A DNA stretch of 64,000 bases from Artocarpus heterophyllus (Eukaryota; Streptophyta; Magnoliopsida; Rosales; Moraceae): positions 29,247,742-29,311,741 of the forward strand of contig CM046343.1 in assembly GCA_025403435.1 (NCBI GenBank), written 5' to 3'. The notes beneath the pieces were generated by a model, which did no database searches, had not been told where the DNA came from, and worked only from the letters and a program-made list of their open reading frames with translations. The position numbers and the translations under genes are program-made. Of the stretch, positions 1 to 10,462 are shown one piece after another (within the stretch, counting starts at the first letter, position 1; each line of letters opens with the position of its first letter).

Positions 1-900
1 AACCGCACAGACAATGTCAGATCTGGTATAATTCATTAAACATAACAAACTTCCAATGATCCTTGCATAAAGTTTTTGAGAAACATTTTGACATTTATTT
101 TTAACAAGATGTATGCTAGGATCATATGGTGTTTTTACAGGAACACAATTTTCATAGTCAAACTTTTTCAAAGTTTTTCAACAAAATGTGACTGTGAAAG
201 TGTTAAAACATTTTCATTTTTTACTATTTTCATTTTCAATATAACATCTGCTTTGTCAAGATCTTTCGTTTCAAATTTTGATGCAAGAAAAACTTTAGTG
301 AGTTCAACAATTTTTAAATCAGTGTCCAAAATTAGCATATCATCCACATAAAGACATATAATGACACCATAAGAATGAGAAGATTTGTAATATAGACAAG
401 TATCAGTATCACTTATAGAATACGCATTTGCAAGTAAAACATCATTGAACTTCTCATTCCACTATTTTGGAGTCTGCCTTAAACCATAAAGAGACTTAAC
501 CAATTTACATACCTTGTGTTCTTGTTCAGGAACTACAAATCCTTCAAGTTGATCCATATAAATTTCTTCATCTAAATCATCATTCAAAAAAGCAGTTTTG
601 ACATCCGTTTGATGAACTACTAGCTTATAAATAGACACAAGAGCACATAAAACTCCAATTATAGTGACCCTAACTCTTTTTGTATTTAACCTTTGGCTAC
701 TAACCTCACTTTAAATTTGTCAATTGAACCATTTGGTTTTCAATTTTTTCTTGAAAACTCTTTTACACCCAATGGTCTTAGTTCCAAGAGGAAGGTCAAC
801 TAACTCCCATGTATAGTTAGCCATGATAGAGCCTAACTCACTGTTAATTGCATCCCTCCAAAAAACAACGTCAGATAAGGAAATTGCTTCTTGATAAGTT
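1..900 (-). pseudogene. copia reverse transcriptase remnant
   Basis: The minus strand between about 900 and 1 carries reverse transcriptase landmarks: DVKTAFLN (about 580-610), KSLYGLRQTPK followed by a TAG stop where a Gln codon is expected (about 462-500), and the catalytic YVDD box (about 335-355). Frames change between these blocks. The polymerase would copy retrotransposon RNA into DNA, but this copy is dead. The fragment continues beyond the left edge of the window. Confidence 0.88.
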
Positions 901-1196
901 CTGGGGTCGTCTTCAACTAGAAAAACAGTAATAAAATCCTCTCCAAAAGATTTTTCAATTCTGGACCATTTGCTTTGTCGAAGCTCAGGTTCATCATCAT
1001 CAGAATTCTTACCTTTCTTGGAAAAATAATTTCAAAAAATTCTGCTTGTCGAGCTTCTATTATTGTAGTTGGTTCTAAAACTTCTGATTTTATTACCAAA
1101 AATCTGTAAGCCATACTGTTAAGTGCATAACCAATGAAAATGCAGTCAAAAGTTTTAGGAATAATCTTCTTTCTTTTAATTTCTGATAATGGAGCC

Positions 1197-2251
1197 TTAG
1201 CTAAACACCCCCCACACTTTGAGATAAACAAGATTCGGTTTATATCCCTTCCATAGTTCATAAGGAGTCACATCTGACTTCTTGCTAGGAACTCCGTTCA
1301 AAATATGACCTGCAGTATAAATAGCCTCACCCCACATGTTAGCAGGTAAACCAGAACTAGAAAAAAGAGCATTAACTATTTCTTTCAAAGTTTTATTTTT
1401 CCTTTTTATAATTCCATTTTGTTCAGGACTATAAGGAACTGTTACCTCATGTATAATACCGTGTTTACTGCATTCTTCGGAAAATATAGTGGAATCATAC
1501 TCACCTCCACTATCAAACCTCAATCTCTTAATTTTTCTATCCAACTGATTTTCCACTAATGCTTTATATTTGATCGAAGTATCTAAGGCTTCATCTTTTG
1601 TTCTTAATAAAAATAATTTGGTATATCTTGAATAATTATCGACAAAAGTTATATAATATTATTTTCCACCAGGTGTTAGATGATTATTCAAAACACCCAA
1701 ATTAGTATGAACTAAACTTAATAAGTGTGACTCGCGAGTAACAGATTTGAATGGTTTTTTTCTTTCTTTTTGCTTCTAACACAAATTTCACATTTACCAT
1801 GTTCAGTAATTGAAAAATTAGACATAAACCCTAGTTTCTAAGTCCTTTTAATAGAGGCAACATTTACATGACCTAGCCTTTCATGCCAAACATTTAAAGA
1901 GGCAGCCAAGTAAACAAAAGCCGAGGTAGATGCATTTTTATTAATAACATAAGTAACATTTAAGTACATAGAGATTCTCACAACAACATCCTTTTCCAAA
2001 CAAACTCTCCTGTCTTAGTAATAATGAAAGCATTTGACTCAAATAACAATTTTGAGGCCCACCATGTTAAGAATCCTCACAGAAATCAAGTTTCTTCTAA
2101 ATGCAGGAACATGATAAACATCATTCAGTTGAAGTATCTTACTAGAGGTGAGTTTTAATTCCACCTTATTCATGTCAGTTACCGGAGAGGTTTTAGAATT
2201 GCCCATGCAGATCTTGTCACCCTCCTTCAATTCCGTGTACAAGGAAAACAT
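1197..2251 (-). pseudogene. copia GAG-pre-integrase / integrase remnant
   Basis: On the minus strand, 2039-2251 encodes the late protease / pre-integrase strand (LNDVYHVPAFRRNLISV). About 1560-1680 encodes TFVDNYSRYTKLFLLRTKDE, where the usual second integrase Asp-Asp pair reads DN, with an in-frame stop shortly before it. 1197-1556 encodes the rest of the integrase core, with RFDSGGEYDS, YSPEQNGIIKRKNKTLKE and MWGEAIYTAGHILN. Asp to Asn in the DDYSR line and a Ser-Gly-Gly in place of the usual Asp-Arg-Gly mean the catalytic DDE triad is not intact. The frame breaks near 1200-1260, where a second frame (917-1261) carries on with the post-core region. Confidence 0.85.
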
Positions 2252-2406
2252 GCCTTTATCATAACATACATGCTTCCTTGCTCCAGCATCAAGCAGTCAC
2301 TCTTTGTCACTATTAATAATAAAATTTACCTCAGAAACAACAGCAGCAATGACTTCTTCCTTTTCAACAATATTAGCTCTTGTTTCAAATTTTGTGCCTG
2401 CCAAAA

Positions 2407-2810
2407 TCAGCATTGGCTTATATAATGACCGAGTTTGACGCCGGCATCTTTGGTCACATATTTCTTTTTCATGACATCCCAAATTTCCTTTCCTTTCCTT
2501 TCTTTATAATTTGCATAGACATCAAAAAACTGGTCAGCCAAACTATTTAAAATGTAACATTTGCACAAATGATTGGCTTTGTTCCATCTCTTAGCAACCA
2601 TAGCATGTGCGGGTTCTTCCATTTCATTATTATGTTCCGGTTCAGTGAGAGCATAATCACCATTCATGGTTTCTAAAATAAAAAAGAAGTTTTTGAACTC
2701 CATCTTTTATAACTTGTACCATCAAATTGTTCAAGTTTTGTAATTGCCGGCACTTGTGTAACGATTTCATCCACAGTAAAAATCGATTTTAAGATTGTTA
2801 GAAAAAAGAT
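2407..2810 (-). pseudogene. copia gag remnant
   Basis: Minus-strand frames give a typical copia gag start: LEQFDGTSYKRW at about 2711-2746 in one frame, then, after a frameshift near 2700, the stretch beginning MEFKNFFFILETMNGDYALTE (98 codons, 2407-2703). The lines CKCYILNSLADQFFDVYANY and KEIWDVMKKKYV are characteristic of the UBN2-type gag domain of plant copia elements. The zinc knuckle is not recognisable. Gag would form the cytoplasmic virus-like particle, but this copy cannot do so. Confidence 0.8.
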
Positions 2811-2830
2811 CACTAATGAGTGAAATTAAA

Positions 2831-4069
2831 ACAATTTTTTATCTTTAAATGCTAAAATGTGCCAAATTTTAAAAATAATGAACTATAAAAATTACTCGGA
2901 ACTTAATAATATAAATGAAACAGATAAAAATGGCAGGTCGAAGCAAACTCTTTTAAGCATCCAACTAGAGCCTTTTGAAACAGATAAAAATAAAGCAGTT
3001 GTAGAAGATAATTTTTTTTATAAAGAAAATGAAGTAGAGGATAATAAGATTGGATGGAATGTTGGAAAATAATTTTTTCTCCATGTAAAAGGAATGAAAA
3101 GAGCACCTATATATATAGTGCTTGATATACCCCCATATTAAAAGAAATCTGAGTATTGCCCAACGAATAGTACAATAAATCTCAATAAAATTCTTAACAT
3201 TGAGCATCAAATCTATATAACGTTGTTGACCAATGTTTTGTGTGATTCCAAACTAAACGTTTTAAACAAACAACTAATAGGATAATTTTTATGAGCTTTT
3301 CATTACAAAAAAAACCTTTATATACGTTTAAATCAAAAGCTGGCCAACATATATATATATATATCAGAGAAAAAAGTCAAAACCAAAGTTACATATATTT
3401 GGCTAATAAAAGCACTTCATGAGCTTTTCAATGAGGAAGATATTGTTGGACATCTGACATTAAAAACTCATAAATTTATAATAAAGAAATTTGAATTAAA
3501 AGAGATATTTCCTACCATAAAAAAAATTAAACAAGAAATATTTCTAACAGGAGGTTTACATTGTAGCTTATTATTATTGATACTATAACATATAAGAGCT
3601 TAACAATATAATAATTAAAAATTATGATTGAAATTGAAAATATCAAACATTATTAGTATAATTCTGACGACATGTTGTTGGTCAATAACTTGTGATTGAA
3701 ACTGAAACTATCATACACATTCCGACAGGTTATTGGTCAATAACTTGGCCTTTTACTTCATAATACATGAACAAAAGATTGGCCCTTGTTGGACCTCTCA
3801 ATGGGGCTGTGTTGGAGGTGGATAATCAAATTCATGGGTTTCATCAATAGGTGCACCCCACAACGAACAACATTTAAAAGGGAAGAAAATATTATAAAAA
3901 AACCAATGATGGTCGGGTTCAACGTGCCAGTCAGGTCTTTGAAAGTGCTTTTTGCGGTAGAAGAAGGTGCCCCGGTTAAAAACCCGCCTGAAACAAGCAA
4001 GTGATGACGTGGCTTTGTTTCAACAGGCATGGTGCGGTGGGGCCAAGGTGGGTGGCTTTGGGTTAGTTA
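2831..4069. other. Intergenic, no gene seen
   Basis: AT-rich spacer with no supported coding exon. Short open frames at 2857-3072 and 3786-4030 overlap on both strands, have no recognisable motif and look like chance. There is a short (TA)n run at about 3350-3364. The stretch 3790-4069 is less AT-rich than its surroundings and directly abuts the Athila insertion site; its other half resumes at 25149. Confidence 0.6.
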
Positions 4070-4074
4070 GTAGG
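4070..4074. repeat. Target-site duplication GTAGG, left
   Basis: Five bases immediately outside the left Athila LTR. They are identical to 25144-25148 outside the right LTR, which proves that the two LTRs belong to one insertion. Confidence 0.95.
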
Positions 4075-5390
4075 TGTTCGGTAAAATTCACTTAACGCAA
4101 GTGCACGTTATCGATCAAGTAATACAATAGTGAGTAAGAGTATCGTCTCATAGGGACTGTTGTATAATAATCTAACTAAGTACTAAAGTTGGATTAACTC
4201 TAAGGTTTATCTAGTTGATCATATGAAGTTATGATTGAATAAACTACTGAACTAAAGTACTAAATTAAGAATAAAAATTGCAATTAATTTCAAGAGATAC
4301 TTCAATAAGACAAGGCGTTAAGGCATTTGATTTCACCATAATCACTAGATATGAATTTCATAAAATTATGCAACCCAATTAACAATACACATGTGATGAC
4401 AGAAATTCCTAAATTATTTACTATCCTATCTCTAGGTATAGCAAACCTACTCAGTTTATTAACTCACTATATCTCTATGTGAATTTAAATAAATCAGAAT
4501 GCATTAGAATTCATGAACTTTTCAGATTAAGCCACACAAATAATATGGTATATCTCTATCCATATTTAATTCATGGTTATATGTTAGATGAAGCATTTGC
4601 ATAATTCTCCCTTCTCAGTTTTGAACATACACATCAGATCATTTAAATGGTAGCTAATCATTTAAAAGCATTAAACATAATAACAAATAACTCACATGAA
4701 TAAAATCAATTATGGGGCATAAATATGAAATTCACATCGTCATGATTAGGTTACATCATAGCCCTAACTAAGAAAATTAGAACATAATTGAAGAAGAAAT
4801 AAAAACTGAAACTATAATTGAATCAAACATTAAGAGTTAAGAGAGCAAGGAATTCTGTCACCAATTCTCTCACTTCTTACTCCGGATTGCTTGACGGCTC
4901 CTAAGAAAAGTAAACAACGCTCTCCAAATTTTTCTAATAACCTAGCTCCCCAGACTATTCTATTTATACTACTCTTAAGTTAACAAATCCCTTGTTTCGC
5001 GTCCAAAAATCGTGGTTCAGAATCACTCTGGCGCCGCGGCCCTTCTTTCCTAGCGCTGCGGCGCTTCTTTCCTATTTTTTTCTTCTTTTCCGCCTAGCGC
5101 CGCGGCGCTCCTTTCCCAGTGCCGCGGCGCTGAGTTCCTGCCTTTACGCTGCACAGTTTCTCCTTGGGCACCACGGCGCTGCTTCTCTACACACGGTCCT
5201 TGACATGCAATTTTTCTCCAATCTCTTGTGCTCGTGCTCCTTTTGTTTTCTTCTTTTTTCTTTCTTCAACCTACATCAATAAAAGCATACTTTCATGAAA
5301 AAGTTGGATGTTTCATGTAATTTTTCTAAAAAATATAGTAATATTCGCTAATTAAAAGTGACCAAATAACTCTCTAAACTAGAGTTATCA
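4075..5390 (-). repeat. Athila 3' LTR (left LTR)
   Basis: 1316 bp, TG...CA ends, nearly identical to 23828-25143. The element is on the minus strand, so this is the 3' LTR. The TATA-like GTATAAATAG on the minus strand lies at about 4960-4972. Five GC-rich imperfect palindromes related to AGCGCCGCGGCGCT lie at about 5030-5180. The open frame at 4992-5282 is not a gene; it crosses this repeat block. Confidence 0.96.
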
Positions 5391-6954
5391 AAACCCCCCA
5401 AACTAACTTTTGCAAGTCCTCGAGCAAAATCAAGAAGTAACACAAACATGGAACAACAAATCCTTCAAGATGTCCTCCAAAATTTTTCCATCTTACAATT
5501 CACAGAAAAGAACAAATTCCATCCAAACAGTGAGATTGATTTGCTATTTAAGACTAATTCTAATTTCATGACCCGTGTGTGTGTGTTATCCATTCTTTTC
5601 AAATTGTATGCAGTTCAGTAACATCCACATTACTCTGAGAAGCTTTGATGAGTTGTGCAAAGAAACATGTTTCATAGGTTCACCTTTCATTCCTTTCTCC
5701 ACTAATGTAGGCTAGTCATCCAACTCAAAATCCTTAGGGCTTTATTAAGCTTGTAACGTCAGGCTGGGCTAGAGGTAGGATAAAAGTTAATTTTAGGCTC
5801 AATTCACCCCTCCATGTTGATTTCCAGACTCCAATTAGAATCACTCTCGGTTGTATACCCTTAAACCACTTCACTTGTACAATCAACGTTTACCCTTCTC
5901 TTCAAACCATCCAACTTCTGACCAATTTAGACCCTATCCCCAAGCTCACTTCATCGCCCTCAATTGCACTCAATTATGCACTTTCGTTTTCTTAGTCACT
6001 CACTGTTGTTGTTTCATCATTTTTTTTTTTTTTTTTTCTTTTTTTTTTTTTTCTGGTTTTGTGTTGTTGTTGTTTTCTTTTTCCTTTTCCTCTTTTTTTT
6101 TTTTGTGTGGATAAAATCATATGAATACTAATAAGATCCTTAAATAGCAAAATTAATACAACGTGAGGCTCAAAAAAACTTCTATGCTTCAAGTAACAAC
6201 TCAACAACTCCCTTGCTCCATTCTACCTCCCAAAATACGCTTACCTTCTTCAGAAATCAACATGTTTACGGGATGTGGGACAAGGTATAAATGATTGGCT
6301 GGTTTAACAAATGTGGGTGACAAAGAAAGAACGGTTAATGCATCAAGGCTCAACAAGGTGACTAGGGATATGTAACCAAGGTCGGCTTGAACGGCTCAAA
6401 CGATCCAAAAATGGCCTATATCATGTTTTTAGTCAGATGTAGCCTAGGATTTCGCCTCGAGAGAAAATCAGATGAATTCTAAAACATGGGTGAACATCAA
6501 TGGACATACACACAATTCAAAAATTTAGGATCTTTTTGTGCTCAAGAAATAGATCATAAATTCAGAATTAGAATTAAACAACAAATCCATCACACGTTTA
6601 GACAAAATTCACACCTCCTACGAATTTTAAGACATCCAAATAAAGGATTCAATCATATCCAGATTCATCAATGCAGGAATGTATCACTTCAAGTTTCAAA
6701 AGGGTTAACACATGTTTTAACAAACAAAAAATTTGTTTCCCCCCCAAACTAAATAGAGCATTGCCCTCAATGTATAAATAAAGAAGAAAAGGTAAGGAAA
6801 CCCCCTGAGTAACAAATGAGGCCAATTGGACTTGTGCAGCCATGTGAACTTCGAGAAGTGATCTGGACAACAAGGAAAACAAACAAAACAAAAACCGTAA
6901 GAAGTTGAGAATGAAAAGAAAACCTAAATAATGAAATAAAAATGGAAAGTGAAA
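5391..6954 (-). other. Athila 3' untranslated region with polypurine tract
   Basis: Noncoding stretch between the third ORF and the 3' LTR. Immediately inside the LTR the minus strand reads a G6 run followed by T4 (5391-5400), the expected place of the plus-strand primer (polypurine tract). 6015-6105 holds long T runs that create meaningless Phe-rich open frames. No further protein domain was recognised. Confidence 0.75.
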
Positions 6955-8022
6955 TCAAGGCTCCGGGTGATCAGGAAAATGCGGTGGAGGTGGAAGTTGA
7001 GATTCATCCATGCCCAAGTGTCGAGCAATTGCCCGCATCATGGCAATATTATATTCTAGGCCCAATTCCAAACGACGCAAGCGATCACTGATTGGTAACT
7101 CAGGGGCAGGTACAGCAGGCGGTTGAGCTATAGGAGTGACTTGTTCGGGGTGAGAGGGTTGGCTCGAGGCTGAAGCACCAGTGTCTTGCCGAAACGGAGG
7201 GCGTACTTCTTGGTCTCGGAAGCTTCCCACGACCTTTCTGTTAATGATTTTCACGGGTTGTAATAATTCTTCCTCTTGGTCGAATGGGACTCCTGCGTCG
7301 ATGCATAGGCGTGTGATGAGGGAAGAGTGACCCAAACCACCAGTCGTGGAACCCATAGCAGTTCTCAGAATACTGTCTTGGATTACTTTTCCCACATCAA
7401 CAGTTTTACCTGTAACAATAGCAAATAACAAGGCAGCTCTATCCTTGGTAACATCAGAAAAGTGCATTACAGGCATTAGTTTCGACACAATAAAATACAA
7501 CCAAGCTTTGTACTCCCTGTTTAATGCAGAGGAGGGAAACGACAACGCTTCGTCTCCCCGTGTTAATTTCCACGTGGTGCCGGCAGTAGCTATTGTGCCA
7601 AGAACTTCCTCATAATCCAAATGCTCACTTAGGTATTCATAATAATCATCATTATCGATATTTTGAAGCCCATAATACCTATTAATGGTTGTTTTATCAA
7701 AACGAACCATCTTACCTCGTACACTTACCTGGAGGTTAGTGTGCTCTGAAACGTTGGCATAAAATTCCCGGACAAGTGGGACTACAGCCGCCTCTGGTTG
7801 CTCAAGAAATTTGCTCCATCCTCTTTGCATAACCATATTAAAAAAGACTGTAGAAAAACCATCACTAAAGTCTAAACCCCGTTCTGGTACTACAGTTTTC
7901 TTAATAATGGCATTGTTATGTCTTTTTCTCGCGGCCTCACTCACAAACCGGGTATATGGGGTGGATGATGAAGCTGTAGTTCGTGTGCGCTTAGAAGCCA
8001 TTTTTTTTTGAATGGCACACAC
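6955..8022 (-). CDS. Athila third ORF after pol (plant transposon protein type)
   Basis: A 355-codon open frame downstream of integrase in the same orientation. The more likely start is the second Met (8001), giving MASKRTRTTASSSTPYTRF. The central part, with REFYANVSEH, VSVRGKMVRFDKTTINRYYGL and KAWLYFIVSKLMP, resembles the 'putative plant transposon protein' domain found after pol in Athila/Tat elements and in many plant genomes. The C-terminal quarter is rich in Pro and Gln and low in complexity (QPSHPEQVTPIAQPPAVPAP). No signal peptide or membrane segment is visible, so although the position corresponds to env-like ORFs of other Athila elements, nothing in the sequence supports an envelope role. 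Function unknown. The frame is intact, in keeping with the young LTRs. Confidence 0.85.
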   Translation of the reverse strand: MCAIQKKMASKRTRTTASSSTPYTRFVSEAARKRHNNAIIKKTVVPERGLDFSDGFSTVFFNMVMQRGWSKFLEQPEAAVVPLVREFYANVSEHTNLQVSVRGKMVRFDKTTINRYYGLQNIDNDDYYEYLSEHLDYEEVLGTIATAGTTWKLTRGDEALSFPSSALNREYKAWLYFIVSKLMPVMHFSDVTKDRAALLFAIVTGKTVDVGKVIQDSILRTAMGSTTGGLGHSSLITRLCIDAGVPFDQEEELLQPVKIINRKVVGSFRDQEVRPPFRQDTGASASSQPSHPEQVTPIAQPPAVPAPELPISDRLRRLELGLEYNIAMMRAIARHLGMDESQLPPPPHFPDHPEP

Positions 8023-8832
8023 GCTTAAAGATTAAAACCTAACACCGTCAAAATTTCACTTACCAAAGACCACCTATATTAAAATCTAACTATAATCATG
8101 AAAGAAAACCTAATAAGTTCAAATTACAGAAAAAAAAATCACACAAATATGAAATAATAAACAAAATAAAATAAAAATAACAAAAATTTAAAAAAATACT
8201 CAAAGATATGGAAAGGAGGCAACTTACTTGAAGAGAAAGACGAACCGAAAGGAGATGGCAACCACAACGTTGGAGGATGAGGATGGCAAAGTTTTCTAGA
8301 GAGAAGGAGGAGAAGAAGAAGTGAGAGAGAGGAGTTTAGATTAGAGAGAGAAAGTGAATGGTGAGAATGAGGGAAAGGAAAGGTGGGTGGTTGTGTTTAA
8401 AGCCGCCCCCCTTTTTTTTTTTTTCGGAATTACACAAATAGCGCCGCGGCGTTGTAATTCCAGCGCTGCGGCGCTAGCGTTCTGCCCTTTTTTTTTTTTT
8501 TTTCATGGCACCGCGGCGCTGGTGTTATAGCGCCGCGGCGCTTTACCTCTGCCAACGAATATTTTCACTCTCCAAAACAGCGCCGCGGCGCTTGGATTCT
8601 GCCCAAAAAACACAGTTCACCCAGCAATTTTTTTTCTGCATGCTCCCTTACTGACTTCGACCCCTGCAAAACAAGATGATATTGTCAAACAAAAATAACC
8701 TAAATTATTTATTTTATTATTATTTTTTTATTTTTATTTTTATTTTTATTTTTGACATGATAAATAAGGAAATGCTTGGGTTGCCTCCCAATAAGCGCTT
8801 GCTTTATTGTCTTCAGCCAGACGGTCTCAATG
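8023..8832 (-). other. Athila pol-ORF3 spacer with GC-palindrome cluster
   Basis: Noncoding region between integrase and the third ORF. 8440-8592 contains five copies of a GC-rich palindrome: about 8440 and 8462, 8507, 8529 and 8579, the last two being perfect AGCGCCGCGGCGCT. The same motif is clustered in the LTRs. T runs at 8411-8425 and 8490-8503 separate the copies. Confidence 0.8.
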
Positions 8833-10462
8833 TCACTTGGTAGGAGCTTGTAATTCGATGGTGGTTTTATTCCTGTTAACTCCACCTCCAAAGTAGGGCT
8901 TCAATCGCTGACCATTGACCTTAAATGTGCCTTTGGTTTCATGTTCCACCTCTATTGCTCCAGATGGAAAAACTTGTGTTACTGTAAATGGTCCTGACCA
9001 CCTAGATTTCAACTTACCTGGAAACAATTTAAGGCGAGAGTTATAGAGCAAGACCTGTTGACCAACTGCAAATTCTTTTCTGAGAATGTGCTTATCATGC
9101 CATCTTTTCGTTTTCTCCTTGTAAAGCTTTGCATTCTCATAAGCATCAAGCCGAAATTCATCTAGCTCATTTAGTTGCAGCAACCTAGCCTCACCTGTCA
9201 ACTGCACATCAAAATTCAAACATTTAGTTGCCCAATAAGCCCTATGTTCTAGTTCCACTGGCAGGTGACATGCTTTTCCAAAAACTAGCCTGAAAGGGGA
9301 CATCCCGATGGGAGTTTTGAATGCAGTCCTATATGCCCAAAGTGCATCATCTAACTTAATAGACCAATCCTTCCTAGAGGCATTTACTGTCTTCTCCAAA
9401 ATCCTCTTGATTTCCCTATTTGAAATTTCCACTTGACCACTAGTCTGAGGATGATATGCTAGTGCCACCTTATGTGTAACCCCATATTTTCCCAAGAGTG
9501 CCTCAAATTGCTTACTACTGAAATGCGACCCTTGATCACTTATGATTGCCCTAGGGGTGCCAAATCGGGAAAAAATGTTCTTTTTTAGAAATTTGACCAC
9601 GACCTTAGTGTCATTTGTTGGTACAGCAGCTGCTTCTACCCACTTAGATACGTACTCAACGGCTACTAAGATGTATTCATTCCCAAATGAAGGTGGAAAT
9701 GGTCCCATGAAATCAATACCCCAAACATCAAATAGTTCACACACAATAATATTGTTTAAAGGCATCTCATTTTTTCTAGAGATATTTCCCATTCTTTGAC
9801 ATCGATCGCATGAGGCTACATAGAAGTGTGCATCTTTAAAAAGTGTGGGCCAATAGAAACCTGATTGTAATACTTTAGCAGCAGTTTTAGAACCACTAAA
9901 ATGACCACCAGCCTCCCCATCATGACAAAGTTGTAAAATGCTTATCATTTCGTCCTCAGAAACACATCTTCTTATCACCTGATCTGCGCAAATTTTAAAC
10001 AAGAAAGGGTCTTCCCAAAAATAGTGTTTAACATCGGAAAAGAATTTTTTCTTTTGTTGATATGACAAATCAGGGGGTAGAACATTACTTGCTAAAAAAT
10101 TTACCAAATCAGCATACCAGGGAACTCGCGTGGATTTGATAGAGAATACCTGCTCATCAGGGAATTCCTCTAGAATTGGGCTGCCCACTTCATCATGATT
10201 GGGAATTCTGGATAAGTGATCTGCAACTAGGTTCTCAGTTCCCTTTTTATCCTTGATCTCCAAATCAAACTCTTGAAGCAACAATATCCACCTGATTAAC
10301 CTGGGCTTGGATTCCTTCTTTTCAAGTAAGTATTTCAGAGCAGAATGATCAGAGTAAACAACTACTTTTGAACCAATCAAATAAGAACGAAATTTATCAA
10401 AGGCAAAAACTACCGCTAGAAGTTCCTTTTCTGTTGTTGTGTAATTCAGTTGTGCTCCCGAC
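8833..10462 (-). pseudogene. Athila pol, 3' part: RNase H end and integrase
   Basis: Minus-strand frame continuing the gag-pol of 20058-23721 after the nested copia insertion. It is open from the insertion point (10462) to the stop at 8833. From the N side: the end of RNase H ([21 protein letters not shown]); an integrase HHCC zinc finger ([20 protein letters not shown] ... SCDRCQRMG); the DDE core with Asp in [10 protein letters not shown], Asp in [10 protein letters not shown] and Glu in [10 protein letters not shown]; and the C-terminal [16 protein letters not shown] region. Integrase inserts the cDNA into chromosomes. The reading frame itself carries no lesion; it is separated from its start only by the 9.6-kb insert. 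An internal Met at 10380 is not a real start. Confidence 0.93.
10458..10462. repeat. Target-site duplication CCGAC, left
   Basis: Five bases outside the left copia LTR, repeated exactly at 20058-20062. They derive from the Athila pol sequence. Confidence 0.95.

Larger units (their letters stand above)
1..2830 (-). mobile_element. Degenerate Ty1/copia retrotransposon relic, cut by window edge
   Basis: Reading the minus strand from about 2800 down to 1 gives the copia order gag, GAG-pre-integrase, integrase, reverse transcriptase, broken by many stops and frameshifts. RNase H and the 3' end lie outside the window. No LTR, primer site or target duplication is visible near 2830, so the right boundary is only where coding similarity ends. 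The number of lesions marks it as much older than the nested copia element at 10463-20057. It is a different copia lineage from that element, judging by the different gag. Confidence 0.9.

Noticed and set aside
4992..5282. Open frame in both Athila LTRs (also 24745-25035)
   Set aside because: It spans the GC-palindrome repeats in the LTR, is present twice only because LTRs are duplicated, and has no recognisable protein feature.
5851..6207. Phe-rich / Lys-rich open frames on both strands
   Set aside because: Produced by long T runs at 6015-6105; low complexity, not a gene.
6955..8022. Calling the third Athila ORF an envelope protein
   Set aside because: No signal peptide, no transmembrane segment and no protease site visible; position alone is not enough.
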